This document shows, in pieces, positions 42,715 to 54,096 of a stretch of 64,000 nt of DNA. A program made the position numbers and the translations under genes. Position 1 is the first letter of the stretch. Each line of letters opens with the position of its first letter. Source of the stretch: Streptomyces panaciradicis (GTDB lineage: Bacteria; Actinomycetota; Actinomycetes; Streptomycetales; Streptomycetaceae); assembly GCF_023516615.1 (NCBI RefSeq), contig NZ_JAMGBF010000060.1, positions 41,298 through 105,297 of the forward strand, in the 5' to 3' direction. Below the pieces are notes generated by a model that made no database searches, was not told where the DNA came from, and saw only the letters and a program-made list of their open reading frames with translations.

Positions 42715-43748
42715 TCGACGTGGTGGCCCTCGGCGAGGTGATGCTGCGCTTCGACCCGGGCGAGGGACGCATCCGCACCGCCCGCACGTTCCAGGTGTGG
42801 GAAGGCGGCGGCGAGTACAACGTCGTCCGCGGGCTGCGGCGCTGCTTCGGGTGGCGGACGGCCGTCGTGACCGCTCTTGCTGACAACGCGGTGGGCCGAC
42901 TCGTCGAGGACCTGATCCTCCAGGGCGGTGTCGACACGTCGCTGATCCGCTGGACACCGGACGACGGCATCGGCCGCACCGCCCGCAACGGCCTCAACTT
43001 CGTCGAACGCGGCTACGGCATCCGCGGCGCGCTGGGTGTCAGCGACCGCGCCCACACCGCCGTCTCGCAACTGCGCAAGGGTGACGTCGACTGGGACGCG
43101 GTGTTCTCGGCCGGGGTGCGCTGGTTCCACACCGGCGGCATCTTCGCGGGCCTGTCCGACACCACCGTCGACGTCGCCGACGAGGCGATGGCGGCCGCCC
43201 GCCGCCACGGTGTCACCGTCTCCTACGACCCCAATTTCCGCCCCAGCCTGTGGGCCGGCCGGGGCGGCGCCGATGCCGCCCGCGAGACCGACCTGCGGCT
43301 CGCACGGCACGCCGACGTCATCGTGGGCGCTCTGGGCCTGGCCGGGACGTACCCGGGGCAGACACGCATCGGGGACGGCGAAGTGGCCGACACCCTGGCC
43401 GAGTTGGCCGGCCTGCTGCCCGATGCGAAAGTACTGGCGACGACCCTGCGCGGCGTACCGTCGGCCGGCGTCAACGACTGGTCCTCGGCCGCCTGGTCCG
43501 CCGAAACCGGCCTCATCACCGGCCCCCGGATGCCCGGCCTGCAGGTCCTGGACCGCATCGGCTCCGGCGACGCCTTCGCCGCCGGCCTGATCCACGGACT
43601 GCTGGACGACGCCGGCCTGGAGCGCGCCCTGGCCTACGGCACCGCCCACGGCGCGCTCGCCATGACGACGCCCGGAGACGTCTCCATGGCCTCGCTCGCC
43701 GAGGTCGAAGCACTCATCACCGGCGGGTCGGCCCACGTCAGACGCTGA
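42711..43748 (+). CDS. PfkB-family sugar kinase (2-keto-3-deoxygluconate kinase type)
   Basis: A 345-residue kinase from GTG 42711 overlapping the aldolase stop (GTGA). The N-terminal VVALGEVMLRFDPGEGRIRT and EGGGEYNVVRGLRRCFG match KDG kinases. The ATP and catalytic-base motif is DRIGSGDAFAAGL. KDG kinases phosphorylate the C6 hydroxyl; a fucose-derived acid has a methyl group there, so this gene implies a second, 6-hydroxyl substrate (for example a galactonate or gluconate derivative) or another phosphorylation site. Asn replaces Asp in the usual GGA-x-N-x-A sugar loop (EYNVVR). Confidence 0.88.
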   Translation: MIDVVALGEVMLRFDPGEGRIRTARTFQVWEGGGEYNVVRGLRRCFGWRTAVVTALADNAVGRLVEDLILQGGVDTSLIRWTPDDGIGRTARNGLNFVERGYGIRGALGVSDRAHTAVSQLRKGDVDWDAVFSAGVRWFHTGGIFAGLSDTTVDVADEAMAAARRHGVTVSYDPNFRPSLWAGRGGADAARETDLRLARHADVIVGALGLAGTYPGQTRIGDGEVADTLAELAGLLPDAKVLATTLRGVPSAGVNDWSSAAWSAETGLITGPRMPGLQVLDRIGSGDAFAAGLIHGLLDDAGLERALAYGTAHGALAMTTPGDVSMASLAEVEALITGGSAHVRR

Positions 43749-43784
43749 CCGACGCCGGCAACGCCCGTATCCCAGGAGCACGAC

Positions 43785-44807
43785 TTGCACCAGCTGCACC
43801 AGCGGAAGATCCGGAACACGTCCGTCGCACTCACCGGACTCGGCTTCGGGGCCTCAGTGATCGGCAACCTCTACCGCGTCACCCCGGTCGACGAGTCGGC
43901 CGCCGCGATCGACGCGGCCTGGGACGCGGGTATCCGCTACTTCGACACCGCACCGCACTACGGCCTCGGCCTTTCCGAGCGTCGTCTGGGCGCCGCGCTG
44001 AGGGGCCGCCCGCGTGCCGAGTACGTCGTCTCGTCCAAGGTGGGACGTCTCCTCGTCCCCAACGAGCACCCACGCGGCGTCGATACCGAGGGGTTCGTCG
44101 TACGCGACGACCTGCGCCGGCAGTGGGACTTCAGCCGTGACGGCGTACTCCGCTCCATCGACGAGACGCTGCAGCGCACCGGCCTGGATCGCCTCGACAT
44201 CGTCTACCTCCACGACCCCGACGACCACTGGCAACAGGCCGCCGACGAGGCCATGCCCGCCCTCGCCGACCTGCGCGACCAGGGTGTGATCAGGGCGATC
44301 GGCGCGGGCATGAACCAGTCCGCCATGCTCGCCCGCTTCCTGCGCGAGACCGCCGCCGACGTGGTGATGCTCGCCGGGCGCTACACACTCCTCGACCAGT
44401 CGGCGCTGGACGACCTCCTGCCCGCCGCCCGCGACCTCGGCAAGAGCGTCGTCGCCGTCGGCGTCTTCAACTCCGGCCTGCTCTCCCACGACCGGCCCGC
44501 CGAGGGCATGAAGTACGACTACCAGGACGCCCCGACCGACCTCGTCACCCGCGCCCGCGCCATCGCCGACGTCTGCGCTGCGCACGGGACCAGCCTGCCC
44601 GCGGCTGCGATCGCCTTCCCGTACACCCATCCCAGTATCATCAACGTCACCCTCGGCATGCGGACTGCGCAACAGGTCGGACGAAACGTGGCACTCCATG
44701 ATCAGCACGTCCCGGACGGCCTCTGGGACGATCTGCGCACGCAGGGGCTGATCAGGTCGGACGTGCTCGCGGGGCACGGTGGAGGGAGGGATGAGCGGTG
44801 TCTCTGA
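43785..44807 (+). CDS. Aldo/keto reductase, probable L-fucose dehydrogenase
   Basis: A 340-residue NAD(P)-dependent TIM-barrel oxidoreductase. TTG 43785 is used as the start since CAGGAG lies nine bases upstream; no ATG or GTG is nearby in frame. Motifs: GLGFGASVIGN, FDTAPHYGLGLSERRLG with catalytic Asp and Tyr, SSKVGRLLVP with Lys, and YLHDPD with His. D-threo-aldose 1-dehydrogenases (L-fucose dehydrogenases) have exactly this sequence type and oxidise L-fucose to its lactone, the entry step of the non-phosphorylative route. It follows the kinase by 36 bases and overlaps the regulator by 10. Confidence 0.88.
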   Translation: MHQLHQRKIRNTSVALTGLGFGASVIGNLYRVTPVDESAAAIDAAWDAGIRYFDTAPHYGLGLSERRLGAALRGRPRAEYVVSSKVGRLLVPNEHPRGVDTEGFVVRDDLRRQWDFSRDGVLRSIDETLQRTGLDRLDIVYLHDPDDHWQQAADEAMPALADLRDQGVIRAIGAGMNQSAMLARFLRETAADVVMLAGRYTLLDQSALDDLLPAARDLGKSVVAVGVFNSGLLSHDRPAEGMKYDYQDAPTDLVTRARAIADVCAAHGTSLPAAAIAFPYTHPSIINVTLGMRTAQQVGRNVALHDQHVPDGLWDDLRTQGLIRSDVLAGHGGGRDERCL

Positions 44808-45520
44808 CGGACAAGGCCATCGAGCAGATCCGTGAGCTGATCCGTACGGGTGCCCTTCCTCCGGGCTCGAAGCTCCCACCGGAGCCGGACCTGGCCGCGC
44901 AGCTGGGCCTGTCCCGTAACCTCGCCCGCGAGGCGGTCAAGGCACTGGCCGTCGCGCGGGTCCTGGAGGTCCGCCGGGGGGACGGCACATATGTGACCAG
45001 CCTCCAGCCGAGCCTGCTTCTGGAAGGTCTCGGCGGTGCGGTGGAGCTCCTGCAGGGCGACTCGGTCGCCCTGCGGGACCTCATGGAGGTACGCCGGCTC
45101 CTCGAACCCATGGCCACGGCCCTTGCCGCCACGCGGATCTCGGATGAGCAACTGGCCGAGGTGAAGCAGCACCTGGACGCCATGCGCGAGGCCCGCGACA
45201 ACGTCGAACGGCTCAACGCCCACGACGCCGCCTTCCACCGCGCCGTGGTGTCCGCCACGGGCAACGAGACCCTCCTCACCCTCCTGGAAGGGATCTCCGG
45301 CCGCACCCTGCGCGCCCGTATCTGGCGCGGCCTGGTCGACGACAAGGCCGCGGGCCGCACCCTCGCCGAGCACGAGGCCATCTTCAACGCGCTGTCCACC
45401 CGTGACGCCACTCTCAGCCAGGCTGCGGCACTGCTGCACGTGAGCAACACCGAGCAGTGGCTGAGGGAGCATCTGCGCTCGGGTGAACCGCTGTCCTTCG
45501 GGACGACAGCGGGGAAGTGA
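44798..45520 (+). CDS. GntR-family (FadR type) transcriptional regulator
   Basis: A 240-residue regulator from GTG 44798, behind GGAGGGAGGG. The winged helix (LPPGSKLPPEPDLAAQLGLS then REAVKALAVARVLEVRRGDG) is at residues about 20-65, followed by a helical FCD ligand domain with metal-site-like residues (DAAFHRAVVSATGNE, EHEAIFNAL). As the last gene of the fucose operon it probably controls the operon and the divergent fucosidase, with a sugar acid as signal. The inverted repeat at 33467-33514 is the candidate target. Confidence 0.92.
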   Translation: MSLTDKAIEQIRELIRTGALPPGSKLPPEPDLAAQLGLSRNLAREAVKALAVARVLEVRRGDGTYVTSLQPSLLLEGLGGAVELLQGDSVALRDLMEVRRLLEPMATALAATRISDEQLAEVKQHLDAMREARDNVERLNAHDAAFHRAVVSATGNETLLTLLEGISGRTLRARIWRGLVDDKAAGRTLAEHEAIFNALSTRDATLSQAAALLHVSNTEQWLREHLRSGEPLSFGTTAGK

Positions 45521-45591
45521 CGGGCGGATGCCGATGTTCTTCCGGGACCGGAGCTCGGAGGGCTGAGATACGTGGAAGGTGCCGGTCCCCG

Positions 45592-46521
45592 TCAGTGGGC
45601 CGGTTCGAAGCGGTCGGTGTCCGGGCGTCCCGCGCTCAGATGGGTGGTGAGGAAGTGGGCGGCGCGTTCGAGTGCGGCGTCTGCCTCGTCGAGGCGGCCG
45701 TAGTGGTGCTGGAAGACGTGGGGGAGGCCGGGCCCGATGTCGAGTGTGACCTCGACGTCGTCGGCGCCCGCGCGGCCGGCCAGCCGGACTGCGTCGTCGA
45801 GCAGTATCTCGTTCGCACCGACCTGCACGAGTAGCGGGGGCAGTCCGGTGAGGTCGGCGAACACCGGGCTGGCCAGGGGGTGTGCGCGGTCGCCTGCGCG
45901 GACGTAGAGATCGGCGTAGGTGCGCAGGTCGGCCTCTACGAAAATGGGGTCCGCGCCCTCCTTGGAACGGATGCTTTCTCCAGCGAGGGTGAGGTCGACC
46001 CAGGGGGAGAAGACGGCCACGGCGGCCGGCTGCGGCAGCCCGGCCTCCCGGGCCGCGAGCAGCGTGGCGATGCTCAGGCCACCCCCGGCGGAGTCACCGG
46101 CCACGACGAGGTCACGTGGGTCGGTGCCGGTCGCCAGCAGCTCGCGGTAGGCCGCGAGCCCGTCGTCGACGGCCGCGGGGAAAGGGTCCTCGGGAGCCAG
46201 CCGGTAATCCACCGACACTGTCCGCAGCCCGGCGCGGCGGGCCAGTTCACCGACCAGGCCTGCGTGGGTGTCCGGTGAGCCGATGACGTAGCCGCCACCG
46301 TGCAGGTAGAGCAGGCGCCCCTGGCCGGAGACCACGGCCGGCTCCAGCTCGAGGGCCGGCCGGCCGCCCAGGACGGTCCTGCGCGTGGCGACGCCCTCCG
46401 GCGCGGGGCGGGTGATGGCTGTGGCGAAACCGGTGCGCTGCTCCTCGGGAGTGGGCGGCGTCTCGCTGCGAGGGGCGGAACGGAGCATGGCGTCCAGGGC
46501 GTCGCGCTGCTCTCGGGACAT
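45592..46521 (-). CDS. Alpha/beta hydrolase, hormone-sensitive-lipase type esterase
   Basis: A 309-residue esterase. ATG 46521 is chosen because GGAGG lies six bases upstream; an ATG at 46533 lies inside that site. The HSL signature YLHGGGYVIGSPDTH forms the oxyanion hole, VVAGDSAGGGLS holds the nucleophile Ser, and the acid and base lie near DDVEV and LPHVFQHH. It would act on short-chain esters in the cytoplasm. It is divergent from a MarR regulator with operator-like palindromes between, so it is probably derepressed by a small aromatic or ester ligand. Confidence 0.92.
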   Translation of the reverse strand: MSREQRDALDAMLRSAPRSETPPTPEEQRTGFATAITRPAPEGVATRRTVLGGRPALELEPAVVSGQGRLLYLHGGGYVIGSPDTHAGLVGELARRAGLRTVSVDYRLAPEDPFPAAVDDGLAAYRELLATGTDPRDLVVAGDSAGGGLSIATLLAAREAGLPQPAAVAVFSPWVDLTLAGESIRSKEGADPIFVEADLRTYADLYVRAGDRAHPLASPVFADLTGLPPLLVQVGANEILLDDAVRLAGRAGADDVEVTLDIGPGLPHVFQHHYGRLDEADAALERAAHFLTTHLSAGRPDTDRFEPAH

Positions 46522-46550
46522 GCGGGCCTCCATGAGTCGGGTGCGAGGAT

Positions 46551-46614
46551 GGATTCCTGGGAATCCATCTGCCTGAGCCCAACCGGATTCCATGGAAGAT
46601 GATTCCTGGGAATC
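46551..46614. promoter_or_regulatory. MarR operators between the esterase and regulator genes
   Basis: Two near-identical inverted repeats, GGATTCCTGGGAATCC (46551-46566) and GATTCCTGGGAATC (46601-46614), plus a weaker ATTCCATGGAA between them. They cover the region between the two divergent starts, the second ending 14 bases before the MarR start codon. Both genes should be repressed by the same protein. Confidence 0.75.
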
Positions 46615-46628
46615 TACTGGAGGTTTCT

Positions 46629-47075
46629 GTGAGCCGTGTCACCCCGGTCTTCGTCGACCTCGTCCGCGTCGAGACCCGCCTCTACAACGCGGTGAGCGCC
46701 CGGCTGCGCGCCGAACAAGGTTTGGGGCTGGGGCAGTTCGAGATGCTGGACATCATCGACCGGGTGCCGGGGTGCCGCGTGCTCGACATCGTCAACGAGC
46801 TGGCGATCACCGTGGGAGCCGTCAGCAAGGCGGTCGACCGGCTGGAGGCCGCGGGCTGGTGCCTGCGGGTCGCCCATCCTCAGGACCGCCGTTCGTCCGT
46901 CCTCCGGCTCACCCCCGAGGGCGAGAAGCAGCTGGCCGCTTCCCGTCCCGCCGTCGAAGGCCAACTCCGATCGCTGACCGCGTCGGTTCCCGCCGACGAC
47001 CTGGCCCGCATCGCCTCAACCCTGGCCGCGCTGCGCGCAACCCTCGAAGCAGGCGCCGACCGCCAGCCGGGCTGA
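46629..47075 (+). CDS. MarR-family transcriptional regulator
   Basis: A 148-residue repressor. GTG 46629 follows GGAGG. The winged helix reads LDIVNELAITVGAVSKAVDR at residues about 55-74, followed by the wing HPQDRRSSVLRLTPEGEKQL, both strongly conserved in MarR proteins. It is divergent from the esterase; the shared palindromes predict autoregulation and control of the esterase, relieved by ligand binding. The ligand is unknown. Confidence 0.93.
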   Translation: MSRVTPVFVDLVRVETRLYNAVSARLRAEQGLGLGQFEMLDIIDRVPGCRVLDIVNELAITVGAVSKAVDRLEAAGWCLRVAHPQDRRSSVLRLTPEGEKQLAASRPAVEGQLRSLTASVPADDLARIASTLAALRATLEAGADRQPG

Positions 47076-47108
47076 GGGTTCACTGCCCGCCCGTGGCATC
47101 CGATCCGC

Positions 47109-48869
47109 TCAGAGGTCGAGGACGACTTCGCTGATGGGTTCGCTGCAGCACACGAGGACGGTGTCGGGCTCGGGGAGTTCGAGGGGTGGGGTGGTGTAGG
47201 TGATGTCACCTGCGACCAGGGGGGTGACGCAGGTGTGGCACACGCCCGTGCGGCAGGACCAGCGGGTGGGGATGTCGCAGGCTTCGGCAAGGTCGAGGAG
47301 TGACGCGTGGGCGGGGGACCACGGGGTGGTGATGCCGCTGCGGGCGAAGGTGATGAGCGGGCCGGTGCCCGGCTGCCCGGGTGGTTGGTGCGGACGGACG
47401 ACGGCTGTGCCTGTGACGCCGGGATTGATGGCCGGCAGGGCGCTGAACTGCTCCGTATGGATCCGCTCGGGGCTCAGGCCGTGCTCGCGCAGGATGCCGC
47501 CGAGGTCGTCCATGAACGCGTTCGGCCCGCAGAGGTAGGCGACAGCGTCGGTGGGAATACCCATCGCCGCGAGCGACGGGGTGGTCGGACGGCCCTGGGT
47601 GATGTGCGGCTCGTCGGGATGTGGGGCTTCGGAGGTGTAGTAGACGTACTCGCGGGCGTCGGGGAGTTGCGCCAGGAGAGCATGGGCCTCTTCCGCGAAG
47701 GCGTGGTGGGCGCGGTCGTGGGCGGTGTGAATCCACCAGACGGGGCGTGGGTCTCGTGCGTCGGCGAGTCGATGGAGCATGGCGAGCAGGGGAGTGACGC
47801 CGATCCCCGCGGATACGAGGACTACCGGGCGGGCGTCTCCTTCGAGGACGAACGTCCCGCGAGGACTGGCGACGTCCACGAGGTCGTCGGGGTGAAGCGC
47901 GGCATGGATGTAGCTGCTGACTGCGCCGTGAGGTTCGTGCTTGACGCTGATGCGGTACGTGGTGGCCGTGGGCGCGGAGGACAACGAGTAGCTGCGTACC
48001 GCGGGGGCGGCATCGCCGACGGTGAGGCGGAGGGAGAGGTACTGGCCGGGGCGCGCCTCGGGCAGCGGTGTGCCGTCGATGCCTTCGAGGTAGACCGACG
48101 AGACGTCGGGGGTTTCGGGGACGATGCGGGCGACGCGCAGGGTCTTGAATCCCGGCCACCCTGGCACTTCCCCGGCCTGCTGGGTGCCGGCCCGGTCGCC
48201 GGGCAAGCCCGGTTCCTGTGTGGGCTGGTGGGCGGCGGTGAGTTCGCGGAAGGACTGTTGCCAGCCCGGGCTGAGGGCGGGGATGTTCAGTGCCTTGCGC
48301 AATATCGCGGGATCGCGGTCGGGGAGGTAGAGCAGTGCGTCGGTGTCGGCGACGCTGAGTTCTTCGGGGCCCTTGCGGATCAGAGTGATCTCATCGCCGG
48401 CCTGTACGTGTCCTTCGGTGAGGACGCGCAGGTAGAAGCCGGGACGATGGTGGGCGACCAGCAGGGAGGCCATGGTGGGCTCGCCCAGGCGCATACCGAC
48501 GCGGTAGCAGGTGACGCGGGGCTGGGTGACTTCGAATTCGGCTTCGCCGATTCGGTACCGGTCCCCGATGCATACTTCGTCGTCGGGGAGGCCGTCGACG
48601 GTGAAGTTCTCCCCGAACATCCCGTGGGTCAGGTCGTCGCGGCCCAGGTGCTTCTGCCAGTACTGGTAGGACTGCGACTGGTAGACGAGGACGGCACGGA
48701 TGTCGCCGCCGTGCCCGGCCAGATCTCCTTGGCCGTCTCCGTCGACGTTCAGCCGCCGCACCATCCGCGGGCCGTGCACGGGTGACTTCCAGGCTCCGGT
48801 GTGGACGGTCCTGCCCTGCCAGGAGACGTCCTTGGGCACTCCTACGTTGACGGACAGCAGCATGGCCAT
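47109..48869 (-). CDS. MOSC domain / ferredoxin reductase fusion protein
   Basis: A 586-residue fusion starting at ATG 48869 behind AGGAGG. Residues 1-230 are a MOSC and 3-alpha unit like YiiM (GDLAGHGGDIRAVLVYQSQS, FTVDGLPDDEVCIGDRYRIG, TQPRVTCYRVGMRLG), which binds a molybdenum cofactor sulfur. Residues about 245-345 are an FAD domain (RSYSLSSAPT), and 345-480 an NAD domain (LVSAGIGVTPLLAMLHRL, YLCGPNAFMDDL). The last 90 residues are a plant-type 2Fe-2S ferredoxin with CRTGVCHTC and a final Cys in VLVCCSEP. It is a likely self-contained electron chain for reducing N-hydroxylated or similar compounds. The substrate is unknown. Confidence 0.9.
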   Translation of the reverse strand: MAMLLSVNVGVPKDVSWQGRTVHTGAWKSPVHGPRMVRRLNVDGDGQGDLAGHGGDIRAVLVYQSQSYQYWQKHLGRDDLTHGMFGENFTVDGLPDDEVCIGDRYRIGEAEFEVTQPRVTCYRVGMRLGEPTMASLLVAHHRPGFYLRVLTEGHVQAGDEITLIRKGPEELSVADTDALLYLPDRDPAILRKALNIPALSPGWQQSFRELTAAHQPTQEPGLPGDRAGTQQAGEVPGWPGFKTLRVARIVPETPDVSSVYLEGIDGTPLPEARPGQYLSLRLTVGDAAPAVRSYSLSSAPTATTYRISVKHEPHGAVSSYIHAALHPDDLVDVASPRGTFVLEGDARPVVLVSAGIGVTPLLAMLHRLADARDPRPVWWIHTAHDRAHHAFAEEAHALLAQLPDAREYVYYTSEAPHPDEPHITQGRPTTPSLAAMGIPTDAVAYLCGPNAFMDDLGGILREHGLSPERIHTEQFSALPAINPGVTGTAVVRPHQPPGQPGTGPLITFARSGITTPWSPAHASLLDLAEACDIPTRWSCRTGVCHTCVTPLVAGDITYTTPPLELPEPDTVLVCCSEPISEVVLDL

Positions 48870-49166
48870 TGCGGACCTCCTGCGGGGTGGCCGGCCGGGG
48901 ACAGCCCCTCATGGCGCTGTGAACTGTGCGCTCTGACCGATCCTAGTTCGCGCGCCGGGGCGGCGCCGCGCTGTATCCCACGGCGCTGCGGCCGTCCCCG
49001 GGAGTCCCGCAGGTCCGGATGTGCCGCCGACGTGGCACATCCGCGCGCTGCCCGATCGCGGACACTGGCCTACCGTGGATGGGGAGATGCGGCGCCCGGC
49101 CCCGCCGGCCGCGTCGGCCATCGGCCCGCCAAGGGCCTGCGAGGAGGAAAGAAGGCGATCCACACA

Positions 49167-51908
<2,742 letters not shown>

Positions 51909-52021
51909 GCAGCCGTCTGAGGGACGCGACGTGCGCACCGCCTCACAGTTCCGCCGCACCATTTCGACGACCCAACCGTGGAGCAAAGATCAACAGCGAT
52001 ACGTATCCGACCCTGGCCGAC

Positions 52022-52570
52022 GTGGTCGCCGATCGGCTGGACGTTGTCTTCGTCGGGATCAATCCGGGCCTGGCATCGGCTGTTCGGGGGCACAGCTTCT
52101 CCACCCCGGGCAACAGGATGTGGCCGGCCCTGCACCGTTCGGGCTTCACGCCGTACCGGTTCCGGCCCGAGCAGGAGCGTGACCTGCTCGGGCTGGGTCT
52201 GGGCATCACGAGCATCGTCCGAAGGCCTACGGCGCGCGCGGCGGAGCTCATGCCCGACGAGTACCTCCAGGGAGGAGAGGACCTCGTACGGCGCATGGAA
52301 GCCCTGCGCCCGACGTGGCTGGCATTCCTGGGCGTCACCGGGTACCGCGCGGCGTTCGGGGCCGTCGACGCGGGCGTGGGCGCGCAGCCGGTGAGCATCG
52401 GCGGCGCCCGCGTGTGGGTCCTGCCGAACCCCAGCGGCCTTAACGCGCACTACCCGCCGACGGCGCTCGCCGTGGAGTTCGCCAGGCTCAGGGTCGCCGC
52501 CGGTCTGCCCGACCGTTCGGGCCTGATCGGCGACGGCCCGTTCGGTCAGCCGGCCCCTGCAGTTCGCTGA
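52022..52570 (+). CDS. mug: G/U mismatch-specific DNA glycosylase (MUG type)
   Basis: At least 182 residues of a uracil-DNA glycosylase superfamily enzyme that removes uracil or thymine from mismatches with guanine. The active-site motif VFVGINPGL comes early, then HSFSTPGNRMWPALHRSGFT, GITSIVRRPT and the C-terminal VWVLPNPSGLNAHYP. Similarity starts slightly upstream (TYPTLADVVADRL), where no ATG or GTG exists in frame, so GTG 52022 is the first usable start. A GTG at 51978 in another frame has a more natural position, which raises the possibility of a frameshift near 52000. Confidence 0.83.
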   Translation: MVADRLDVVFVGINPGLASAVRGHSFSTPGNRMWPALHRSGFTPYRFRPEQERDLLGLGLGITSIVRRPTARAAELMPDEYLQGGEDLVRRMEALRPTWLAFLGVTGYRAAFGAVDAGVGAQPVSIGGARVWVLPNPSGLNAHYPPTALAVEFARLRVAAGLPDRSGLIGDGPFGQPAPAVR

Positions 52571-52706
52571 GCGTACGGATCGTGCCGGTGTGGTCGGGCA
52601 GGGCGAAGTCCGGGAAGACCCCGCCCAGAACGATGTCGGACCGCATGGCGAAAGCCACCTCTCTTCGTCGGCGCAAGGTCCGCCGCACGGGGCGGGCCCC
52701 GGCGCG

Positions 52707-54068
52707 TCAGGCAGGGACCCGCCCCTTGACCTCGCTGGCGCGGGCGACTTGGTGGTGCAGGTCGGTGAGCGCGGCGACGTAGATCTCCGAGAACGTCGGG
52801 AACGGCTGAATGGTGTCCCGCAGCACCTCCAGCGGGACGTGGGCACGGACGGCCAGGGTCGCCTGCTGCAGCCACTCTCCCGCCTCCGGTCCCAGCGCGT
52901 AGGCGCCGGTGACCGTCGAGCCGTCGCTGAGCAGGTTCAGGAAACCCATGGCATCGGCGTAGGCGCGGCTGTAGGCGGCGGTCTTGGCGACCTCGGAGAT
53001 GGGCACCGTGGCGCTGAAGCGTGCCTCGGCGGCGCCCACGGCCGCCGCCTGCGGGTCGGTGTAGACCACGCGGGGCACGGCGGTGTAGTCGGCGGCGCGG
53101 GGATTGCCGAGGATGTTGTCGGCGACGACCTCGCCCTGGTACTTGCCGACATGGGTGAGCATCCACAGACCGGTGGCGTCGCCGACGACCCAGAGGCGTT
53201 CGGCGGCGCGAAGCCGGCTGTCCACCGGGATACCTCGGTCGGTGGCGCTCACGCCGACCGTGTCGAGGCCCAGGTCGTGTGTCCGTGGGCGGCGCCCGGT
53301 GGCCACGAGCAGTTTGTCGCCGCGCAGTTCCCGCCCGTCGTCGAGGACCAGGACGTACTCCTCGTTCTCGCGCCGGGCGGCGACGGTGCGCGGGCCCAGG
53401 ACGAGTTCGACGCCGTCACGCCGCAGTGCCTCGCCGAGCGCCCGGCCCAGCGGCTCGGGCTCGCGCGGCAGTACGTGGTCGGCGTGGCCGGTGAGCACGA
53501 CCTCGCCGCCCAGACGCCGTACCGCCTGGCCCATCTCGACGCCGACGGGCCCGGAGCCAAGGACGAGCAGCCGCCGCGGGACCGCCTTCATGCCGGTCAC
53601 CTCGCGGTTGGTCCAGATGCCATCCAGCTCGCGCAGGCCCGGGACGGGAGGCACGACCGCTGAGGCCCCGGTGGCCAGCACGACGTGGTCGGCGGTGTAG
53701 CGGGTACCGGCCACCTCCACCGCTCCCGGTCCGGCGAGCCGGCCCGAACCCCGCAGCAGATCGATGCCGTTGGCGGCGAGCCAGCGCTCCTGGCCTGCGT
53801 CGGAGTAGTCGGACACCATGAAGTTCCGCCACGCCAGGGCCTGTTCGACATCCACCTCCGCGGTCGCTGCGGCCTCGCGCGCCCCCTGGACGGCCTCACC
53901 CGGGCGCAGCAGGGTCTTGGACGGGATGCACGCGAAGTACGAGCACTCCCCGCCGACCAGCTCCCTTTCCACGAGCGCCACGCGCAGCCCGCCGTCCGCG
54001 AGGGCGCCCGCGCAGTGTTCGCCGGGTGAGCCGCCGCCGATGACGATGACGTCGTAGTCGTGCTTCAT
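52707..54068 (-). CDS. FAD-dependent pyridine nucleotide-disulfide oxidoreductase
   Basis: A 453-residue flavoprotein from ATG 54068, behind GGGAGAGGGA. FAD motif VIVIGGGSPGEHCAG, redox disulfide GGECSYFACIPSK (Cys42, Cys47), NAD motif LLVLGSGPVGVEMGQAVRRL, and second FAD motif LWVVGDATG. The dimer-interface end reads IQPFPTFSEI, where dihydrolipoyl dehydrogenases have HAHPTxxE, so the catalytic His is missing. It is therefore more likely a mercuric-reductase-like or NADPH quinone-type member than a true lipoamide dehydrogenase, despite lying near the E1-like gene. Confidence 0.9.
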   Translation of the reverse strand: MKHDYDVIVIGGGSPGEHCAGALADGGLRVALVERELVGGECSYFACIPSKTLLRPGEAVQGAREAAATAEVDVEQALAWRNFMVSDYSDAGQERWLAANGIDLLRGSGRLAGPGAVEVAGTRYTADHVVLATGASAVVPPVPGLRELDGIWTNREVTGMKAVPRRLLVLGSGPVGVEMGQAVRRLGGEVVLTGHADHVLPREPEPLGRALGEALRRDGVELVLGPRTVAARRENEEYVLVLDDGRELRGDKLLVATGRRPRTHDLGLDTVGVSATDRGIPVDSRLRAAERLWVVGDATGLWMLTHVGKYQGEVVADNILGNPRAADYTAVPRVVYTDPQAAAVGAAEARFSATVPISEVAKTAAYSRAYADAMGFLNLLSDGSTVTGAYALGPEAGEWLQQATLAVRAHVPLEVLRDTIQPFPTFSEIYVAALTDLHHQVARASEVKGRVPA

Positions 54069-54096
54069 CCGTCCCTCTCCCGTCGCCCGTGCCCGG

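Noticed and set aside
45544..45589. GGGACCGG/CCGGTCCC inverted repeat as a terminator between the GntR and esterase genes
   Set aside because: Stem of only 8 bp with a 30-base loop; too weak in DNA of this base composition.
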